Source: Ruminococcus bromii (GTDB lineage: Bacteria; Bacillota; Clostridia; Oscillospirales; Acutalibacteraceae). Taken from it: a DNA stretch of 59,513 nucleotides. A program made the position numbers and the translations under genes. The notes beneath the pieces are model-generated. The model was not told the DNA's origin, did not search any database, and was given only the letters and a program-made list of their open reading frames with translations. The stretch spans positions 1 through 59,513 of the forward strand of contig NZ_NNBY01000051.1 of NCBI RefSeq assembly GCF_002834235.1, written 5' to 3'. Position 1 is the first letter of the stretch. The number at the start of each line of letters is the position of its first letter. This document shows positions 54,446 to 59,513 of this stretch, one piece after another.

Positions 54446-55179
54446 ACCCAGTGCCACGCTTGCGTGGTACAAACAACCACCCGCTATGCGGGTGTGCATA
54501 AAAAGTTATACAAAAAAATCACCAATCGTATTACAATAAGAATGTTCAAGTCTATTGTAAAAAAGAAAGGTGATTTTAATGGCAAATAAAACAAATAGTT
54601 TATCCCACACAAAATGGATGTGCAAATACCATGTAGTGTTTGTACCAAAGTATAGAAGAAAAATAATATATGCACAGTATCGACAGAGTTTGCAAGACAT
54701 AATAAGATTGTTATGTCAGTACAAAGGAGTGGAGATACTAGAGGGGCATATGATGATAGATCATGTACACTTGCTATTAAGTATACCACCGAAGATGAGT
54801 GTGTCAAGTTTTATGGGATATTTAAAAGGAAAAAGTGCGTTGATGATGTTTGACAAACACGCAAATCTGAAGTATAAGTTTGGAAATAGGCACTTTTGGG
54901 CAGAAGGATATTATGTGAGTACAGTAGGTCTAAATGAAGCAACCATAAGAAAATACATAGAAGACCAAGAAAAGCATGATATAGCACTAGATAAATTAAG
55001 TGTACGAGAATATGAAGACCCTTTTAAGGGTGGCGAGTAATACAAACACCCTTTAAGGGGTGGCGAAAGAGGCAAAGGCAATAGGCTTGAACAAAGTGAA
55101 AGCCAGCGTCTTGAGGCGCTGGCCGGTAGCATGGGCTTATAGCCCTAGAGCAAACCACCCGTTGGACGGGTGGTTTTGA
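54446..55179 (+). mobile_element. IS200/IS605-family element (TnpA only)
   Basis: A single TnpA gene is flanked by the imperfect palindromes expected of a single-strand transposon. On the left: ccacgcttgcgtgg and accacccgctatgcgggtgt (about 54472-54495). On the right: ccagcgtcttgaggcgctgg (about 55102-55121) and aaccacccgttggacgggtg (about 55153-55172). No TnpB is present. Exact ends are uncertain by some tens of bases. Confidence 0.65.
54579..55040 (+). CDS. tnpA: IS200-type transposase TnpA (HUH/Y1)
   Basis: 153 residues from the ATG at 54579 (aaaggtga upstream). It has KYHVVFVPKYRRK, the HUH motif MIDHVHLLLSIPPKMS, and the catalytic Tyr helix with AEGYYVSTVGLNEATIRKYI. It cuts and rejoins single-stranded DNA. 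It looks intact. A proximal repeat of ccctttaagggtggcga lies at and just after its stop. Confidence 0.94.
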   Translation: MANKTNSLSHTKWMCKYHVVFVPKYRRKIIYAQYRQSLQDIIRLLCQYKGVEILEGHMMIDHVHLLLSIPPKMSVSSFMGYLKGKSALMMFDKHANLKYKFGNRHFWAEGYYVSTVGLNEATIRKYIEDQEKHDIALDKLSVREYEDPFKGGE

Positions 55180-55240
55180 TTTGTATAGAATCTGTAGGGG
55201 TAGGGGCGGATATTATCCGCCCGCTTGATGAATGGTGCTG
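55180..55240. repeat. family D palindrome
   Basis: ctgtaggggtaggggcggat, then attatccgcccgcttgatga; the palindrome gggcggatattatccgccc is perfect. Confidence 0.6.
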
Positions 55241-55285
55241 TTTATACGCATATATTTTGATGTTATGAATGTTGTGTATTCCAAT

Positions 55286-55415
55286 GTAGCGGCGAACCGT
55301 GTTCGCAATTCAATTTATTTGTTTTTAAATTTACATATCTTATAAATGAAATTAAGATTAACTTTTTGAAACAATTTTACAATCGTTTCAAATGGCGAAC
55401 GAGGTTCGCCCCTAC
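55286..55415. repeat. MITE-like element, repeat family D
   Basis: 130 bases with inverted ends: gtagcggcgaaccgtgttcg at the left; the complement of gtaggggcgaacctcgttcg at the right. The inner arm next to the right end (gccatttgaaacgattgtaa on the minus strand) is nearly the same as that of the element at 11202. No coding capacity. Confidence 0.7.
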
Positions 55416-55535
55416 AAAATAACAATAACTTTGTGACATTTATAAAAATTGTATGCAACACAAATTTTCAGTCTTTACTTGCAGGCATATAATATCCGCC
55501 CATACAAATTTGCAACAACTTCCATATATAAAAAA

Positions 55536-55625
55536 ACGGTCGGGCGACAATGTTTTTTCACTCTTGCAAATTGTCTTCCCGACCATAATTTTCCATTTTA
55601 CATTTTCAATTTTCAATTTTATGCC
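55536..55625. repeat. repeat family A copy
   Basis: Stem ggtcgggcgacaa / ttgtcttcccgacc (55538-55584) around a variable loop, then the ataattttccattttacatt tail. No gene in the surrounding 55041-55721 stretch. Confidence 0.7.
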
Positions 55626-55658
55626 CGAACCGTACACCGTTACTGTTCAATATCGCTA

Positions 55659-55687
55659 TTGATTTACCCATGCAATTATGCTATAAT
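55659..55687 (+). promoter_or_regulatory. promoter of the alanine racemase gene
   Basis: -35 TTGATT (55659-55664), a 17-base spacer, -10 TATAAT (55682-55687). Confidence 0.6.
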
Positions 55688-55721
55688 TCTAAGGATATAG
55701 TGTATTAACGGAGGCTTTGGA

Positions 55722-56906
55722 ATGCTGGATTCATATGTTGAAATTGACCTTGACAAAATCGGTGCAAATGCCCGTGCGATAACACAAAAATACAGCGACT
55801 ACAAATATTTTATTGCCGTTCTCAAGGGTGACGGTTACGGTCACGGTATGGAAGTGGCAAATGAAATGTACAAAAACGGCATTAACTATTTTGCCGTGTC
55901 CTCTCTTGAGGAGGCTCAAAGCTTTCGTAAGGTCAACAAGGACGCTCCGCTTTTGTGCCTGCATCCGGTTCATCTTTCGAGAATTGAGGAGGCAAAGCGG
56001 CTTAATCTCACCATTGCCGTGAATGAGCTTGACTACCTCAAAAGGTTGCTTGATTTGAACATTGACTGCAATTTCAAGGTTCATCTCCAGATTGATACAG
56101 GATTTAACCGCCTCGGCTTCAAGAATAAGGACGAGGTTAGAACTGCCGTTGATATGATTAACGGTTCAAATTTTGTTCTTGAGGGAATTTATCAGCATTT
56201 TGCAACAGCCGGAATTTTTGATCCCCATTGGGACGAGCAGGTCAGAAACTTTAAGGAGCTTACATCGCTTATTGATTTGAATAAAATCCCGATTGTCCAT
56301 ATGGGCAGTTCCGTTTCAATGCTCACCCACCCGAAACAGCCTTTTACAACAGGCGTGAGAATGGGTATTGCAATCTACGGCTACAATGTTGCCCCAGATT
56401 CTCTTTCAAATTCGCCAAAGGACAAACTTCGCAAAATGCGAAACAATTACTTCATTAAGAAGTACAACATCAGCGAAACATATTTTGATGTAAAGATAGA
56501 TTTACAGCCGGCCATGAAGATGAAAACCCGTATTCTTCAGCTTAAAAAGGTGAACAAGGGTGAGTGGTTCGGCTACAATGCGTCATATACGGCAGATGAG
56601 GATATTATTCTTGCAATTCTTCCTGTCGGCTACAACAACGGCATCGGTCACGCAAATCACAACAGACAGGTTGTTATCAACGGCAAAAAATATCCTGTTG
56701 TCGGTGAGATGTGTATGAATATGACGGCTGTTAAGGTTGATTCATCGGTAAAAATTGATGACGAGGTAACACTCCTCGGTGACGGCATAACAGTTGGAAT
56801 GTTCGGCAGAAGTTCGGGTATGGGCAATGCCGAGGCGCTTGTGAATATAGGCAAGAACAATCCGAGATTTTATGTAAAAGACGGTAAGGTTGTAAAGGAG
56901 AAGTAA
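55722..56906 (+). CDS. alr: alanine racemase
   Basis: 394 residues, normal length; ribosome-binding site cggaggc. PLP-binding FIAVLKGDGYGHGM with Lys35, QIDTGFNRLGF, the mid-barrel YQHFATAG, TTGVRMGIAIYGY, the second catalytic Tyr in GYNASYTADED (about Tyr289), PVGYNNGIG and VGEMCMNMTAVKV. It interconverts L- and D-alanine for peptidoglycan; the wider family also includes serine racemases. Compared with textbook Alr, the KANAYGHG motif is KGDGYGHG. The ATP-grasp gene starts one base after its stop, so D-alanine may feed that enzyme. Confidence 0.9.
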   Translation: MLDSYVEIDLDKIGANARAITQKYSDYKYFIAVLKGDGYGHGMEVANEMYKNGINYFAVSSLEEAQSFRKVNKDAPLLCLHPVHLSRIEEAKRLNLTIAVNELDYLKRLLDLNIDCNFKVHLQIDTGFNRLGFKNKDEVRTAVDMINGSNFVLEGIYQHFATAGIFDPHWDEQVRNFKELTSLIDLNKIPIVHMGSSVSMLTHPKQPFTTGVRMGIAIYGYNVAPDSLSNSPKDKLRKMRNNYFIKKYNISETYFDVKIDLQPAMKMKTRILQLKKVNKGEWFGYNASYTADEDIILAILPVGYNNGIGHANHNRQVVINGKKYPVVGEMCMNMTAVKVDSSVKIDDEVTLLGDGITVGMFGRSSGMGNAEALVNIGKNNPRFYVKDGKVVKEK

Positions 56907-56907
56907 G

Positions 56908-57936
56908 ATGGCAGTTTCGGTACACAAATGGCTTTTGAATAAATTCAGAGATATTAACCACAGCAGAATGGATAAGCACATTGACATTATCGCCAAGAAC
57001 AGCGGTAAGTCAAAGGCTTATATCAAGTTCGACATAATCCGCAACTTTCTCATCAGAGGCACAGGCTACACGGACTATTTCCGTTGCGATTTTATCAACC
57101 TTTCGGCTAAAGAGAAAAAAACCTTTGTAACTGCAAAAACTTTCTACAAAATTCTTGAATATCTCAACGATGAGGAATATATCGTTCTTCTTCGTGACAA
57201 GCTTGTTTTTGACGAGCTTTTCAAAAAGTATCTCAAAAGAGATTTCATCAACCTTCGCACAGGCAGTAAGGAAGATTTCAGGAAGTTCCTTGACGGCAGA
57301 GAAACCGTTTTTGCAAAAGATCCGACAGGCGAGGGCGGTCACGGCATTTCAAAAATCACCGTTGCCGATGTAAAGGACAGCAACAAGCTTTATGATGAAC
57401 TCAAGGCAAACGGTCAGCTTCTTGTTGAGGAAGCAATCGTTCAGAGCGATGACCTCAACGAAATCAATCCGTGTGTTGTAAATTCATGGCGAGTTGTTAC
57501 GCTCTATAAGGACGGCAAGGCGCATATAATAAATAACGCTCTCCGTATCAATCAGGACGAGTCGAATGTTATCGGCTGTACAAATGACCTTTACCTCAGC
57601 CTTGATGCAGACGGCAGAATCGACAGTAATGTAATTGACGACTATGGCAATGTTTATGACAAACACCCGATGACAGGCAAAAAGTTCTCTGAGGTTAAGA
57701 TTGCAGGCGTTCGAGAGGCTCTTGACATGGTTGTTGAGGCAGCGGAAAAGATTCCGCAGGTGAGATATATCGGATGGGATATCGCCTTTTCAAAGAACGG
57801 TCCCGTTATGGTTGAGGGCAACGAGTACCCGGGCTACGGACTTTTGCAGTTCTATAAACTAAAAGGCAAACGCACAGGCCACCTGAAAGAAATCGCCGAT
57901 GTCCTCGGTGACGAGATGAATAACATTAAGCTTTGA
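56908..57936 (+). CDS. ATP-grasp enzyme (sugar-transfer-associated type)
   Basis: 342 residues. Ribosome-binding site ggag lies inside the end of alr, so translation is coupled. The helical N-terminus is followed by an ATP-grasp core: RETVFAKDPTGEGGHGISKI (the ATP Lys and the glycine loop), LLVEEAIVQ, VNSWRVVTLYKDGKAHIINN, IGWDIAFSKNGPVMVEGNEYPG with the metal-binding Glu and Asn. It belongs to the sugar-transfer-associated ATP-grasp group (ATPgrasp_ST), which is thought to ligate amino or acyl groups during surface-polymer synthesis. Pairing with alr suggests it uses a D-amino acid; that is an inference. Confidence 0.82.
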   Translation: MAVSVHKWLLNKFRDINHSRMDKHIDIIAKNSGKSKAYIKFDIIRNFLIRGTGYTDYFRCDFINLSAKEKKTFVTAKTFYKILEYLNDEEYIVLLRDKLVFDELFKKYLKRDFINLRTGSKEDFRKFLDGRETVFAKDPTGEGGHGISKITVADVKDSNKLYDELKANGQLLVEEAIVQSDDLNEINPCVVNSWRVVTLYKDGKAHIINNALRINQDESNVIGCTNDLYLSLDADGRIDSNVIDDYGNVYDKHPMTGKKFSEVKIAGVREALDMVVEAAEKIPQVRYIGWDIAFSKNGPVMVEGNEYPGYGLLQFYKLKGKRTGHLKEIADVLGDEMNNIKL

Positions 57937-57992
57937 TTATTCAGCAAAAAACTTTATAATAAAAACAAAAAACAGCACCGAAGTAATTGTGG
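57937..57992 (+). terminator. half terminator interrupted by the IS3-family element
   Basis: aaaacagcaccgaagtaatt looks like the left arm of a hairpin whose right arm is missing because the insertion sequence begins at 57993. Confidence 0.4.
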
Positions 57993-58047
57993 TGACCCCA
58001 AAAAGTTAGACTTGAAAGCGTAGTGACTTTTAGCTGCTACGCTTTTG

Positions 58048-58848
58048 TTATGCAACTAAGGCATTAATCCTGTACTCAACCGGACTTAACCAGCCGAGTT
58101 TCTGTTTGATTCTCTTGTTGTTGTAGTAATCAATGTATTTGATAATTGCTTGTTTAAGCTCTTCATAGCTGTAATAAACTTTTCCATAATATATTTCTTG
58201 CTTTAATATTCCAAAGAAATTTTCCATAACAGAGTTATCGTGACAATTTCCTTTTCTTGACATACTCTGAAATATTCTGTTTTCTTTCAGCTTTTGTGAA
58301 TATGCTTTCATCTGATAAGCCCATCCTCTGTCAGAGTGAAAAGTCCTGCGATATGAACAGTCATTAGTAATAGTAATAGCTTCATCTAATGCACTCATAA
58401 TGTTCTCGGCAGATGGCTTTTGAGATATGCCAAAACTCAGAATTTCTCCGTTAAACATATCCATAAATGGATCAAGATAGAGCTTTTTGATTATCATTCT
58501 GCCCTTGCTGTCAACCTCATAATACTTAAATTCACTTGTATCTGTTGTGATTTTCTGATGCGGTACACTTGTGTTAAATCTACGGTTAATCCTGTTTGGA
58601 GCAATCTTTCCTACTTTACCTTTGTATGAACTGTATTTTCTGCTTTTATGAATAAACGAGGTCACTTGCAGGTTCAATTTCTGAACAATTCTTTGAACTT
58701 TTTTCTTGTTTACAAAAATATTTCTGTTTCGCAATTCTCCCCAAATTCTGCGATAACCATAGTCTTTATGCACTTTTCGTATATCAAGAATTTCTTTTTC
58801 TAATTTTTCATCCGGGTTCTCTCGCTCAAATCTATTTTGCCAATACAT
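58048..58848 (-). CDS. IS3-family transposase OrfB (DDE integrase)
   Basis: 266 residues counted from the first ATG. Its open frame continues upstream (AVTVFPKSTYMYWQN and RIIHSLRGEFRLKDIL) and lies -1 relative to orfA, so the natural product is probably an OrfAB fusion made by -1 frameshifting near the gaaaaa stretches at the end of orfA. The rve core has TTDTSEFKYY, FHSDRGWAYQ and NSVMENFFGILKQE, a full DDE triad. Intact and possibly active. Confidence 0.92.
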   Translation of the reverse strand: MYWQNRFERENPDEKLEKEILDIRKVHKDYGYRRIWGELRNRNIFVNKKKVQRIVQKLNLQVTSFIHKSRKYSSYKGKVGKIAPNRINRRFNTSVPHQKITTDTSEFKYYEVDSKGRMIIKKLYLDPFMDMFNGEILSFGISQKPSAENIMSALDEAITITNDCSYRRTFHSDRGWAYQMKAYSQKLKENRIFQSMSRKGNCHDNSVMENFFGILKQEIYYGKVYYSYEELKQAIIKYIDYYNNKRIKQKLGWLSPVEYRINALVA

Positions 58849-58919
58849 ATATGTTGACTTTGGAAAAACTGTTACGGCAAGAATATCTTTTAGCCTGAAT
58901 TCTCCTCGGAGACTGTGTA

Positions 58920-59456
58920 TTATTCTTGCCTGTTTTTCGGAGGTTTTTCTTCCTCCAAACGCAATCTCCTCAGCTCTTTTAAATACGCATTTTCAATCCT
59001 TAATCTTAAATTCTCATCTTCAAGCTGTTTCAGATATTCTGATTCAGCTTTTTCTTTTTCTGTGTTAGGTATTATCTTTTTTGGTTTAGACACTTTGGGT
59101 TTCCGTCCTTTTCTCTTTGGTCGTAACGCATCAGGCCCAACTGCACGGTAATCGGTTACCCATTTTGCTATCATTGGTGGATTATTGATACCTAAACTCA
59201 ATGCAAGTTCTCGATACGATACTTCCGTTGTTAAGTATAATTCTACCACATGCATCTTAAATTCAAAAGAGTAATTTTTCTTTTCTCTTGATCGCATTAA
59301 TCCTTTGTTTCCAAATTCTTTGTATGCTGAGATCCAATCTCGTAATATTGTTTGACTCGGTATCCCATTTTCTTTACATAAACTTTTATATCCTCCTTTT
59401 CCATTTATGTAGTCCATTACTACCTTCTTCTTGAATTCATAACTGTATTTTGACAT
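58920..59456 (-). CDS. IS3-family OrfA (helix-turn-helix)
   Basis: 178 residues from the ATG at 59456 (ggaggtcg upstream, inside the element end). Two helix-turn-helix units (YKSLCKENGIPSQTILRDWI; SYRELALSLGINNPPMIAKW), a basic RPKRKGRKPK linker, and a leucine-zipper-like C-terminus (LKQLEDENLRLRIENAYLKE). The long OrfA is typical of the IS150 subgroup. It binds the ends and supplies the N-terminal half of the OrfAB transposase. Confidence 0.92.
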   Translation of the reverse strand: MSKYSYEFKKKVVMDYINGKGGYKSLCKENGIPSQTILRDWISAYKEFGNKGLMRSREKKNYSFEFKMHVVELYLTTEVSYRELALSLGINNPPMIAKWVTDYRAVGPDALRPKRKGRKPKVSKPKKIIPNTEKEKAESEYLKQLEDENLRLRIENAYLKELRRLRLEEEKPPKNRQE

Positions 59457-59513
59457 AAAAATACCGACCTCCAAAGTTAGATTTTTTAGGTCTAACTTTT
59501 GGGGGTCGGGTCA

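Larger units (their letters stand above)
57993..59513 (-). mobile_element. IS3-family insertion sequence (IS150-like)
   Basis: orfA and orfB on the minus strand, flanked by inverted ends: tgaccccaaaaagttagact at the left; the complement of tgacccgacccccaaaagtt at the right, ending exactly at the window edge. It may therefore be complete, but the right boundary and target duplication cannot be checked. Confidence 0.85.

Overview
The window looks like the chromosome of a low-GC, spore-forming, Gram-positive anaerobe of the Clostridia (Oscillospiraceae/Ruminococcus type). The evidence is SpoIIID, SipW-type signal peptidases, a dockerin-bearing secreted protein, an extracellular GH13 amylase with a CBM26-like domain, and DUF6472/DUF6465 proteins. 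A relative of the starch degrader Ruminococcus bromii fits best. That is an inference from the gene set and the look of the 16S, not from a database search.

Layout. 1-5,450: rRNA operon 16S-tRNA-Ala(TGC)-tRNA-Ile(GAT)-23S with visible RNase III-type processing stems and no 5S gene. 5,650-11,100: a small unknown protein, a membrane protein, HAD phosphatase, endonuclease III, Cof-type phosphatase, DUF3783 protein and LepA. 11,100-22,600: MITE-like repeat, C_GCAxxG protein, asparagine synthase with an unusual acidic tail, AlbA_2-type ATP-binding regulator followed by a 32-bp tandem repeat, M14 peptidase, Nudix hydrolase, RibF, a candidate type I toxin-antitoxin locus (18,929-19,232), nucleotidyltransferase, MATE exporter, LOG protein and DUF6472 protein.

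22,860-39,500: the most remarkable region, a one-strand, roughly 16.5-kb cluster of eleven genes. Six encode TasA/camelysin-like secreted proteins (N-terminal membrane segment ending in an A/S-W-F-type signature). One of these is 1,067 residues long, with InlB-type repeats and a starch-binding CBM26-like module, and another has a BIG2 domain. One more is a membrane-anchored relative, and two are SipW-type signal peptidases. In the middle sit a membrane-tethered McrB-type AAA+ ATPase and an 848-residue protein with a DUF2357/McrC-like N-terminus, a very long coiled coil and a novel C-terminal domain. I read this as a surface-fibre system in which an McrBC-derived pair without a visible nuclease has been coupled to fibre export or assembly. 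A starch-active GH13 alpha-amylase follows just downstream, so the fibre may present starch-binding modules.

39,660-57,950: Cof phosphatase behind a promoter-overlapping palindrome, alpha-amylase, citrate synthase, a Lys/Ala-rich DUF6465 protein, AEC transporter, WYL and AraC regulators, a SleB-like wall hydrolase, DegT aminotransferase with a structured leader, spoIIID, a transglutaminase with a dockerin, an IS200 element, and an alanine racemase/ATP-grasp pair. 57,993-59,513: an IS3-family (IS150-like) element reaching the window end.

Intergenic spaces from 5 kb onward are rich in short palindromic repeat families that recur throughout and in two places appear to have been used by genes (a ribosome-binding site, a C-terminal tail).
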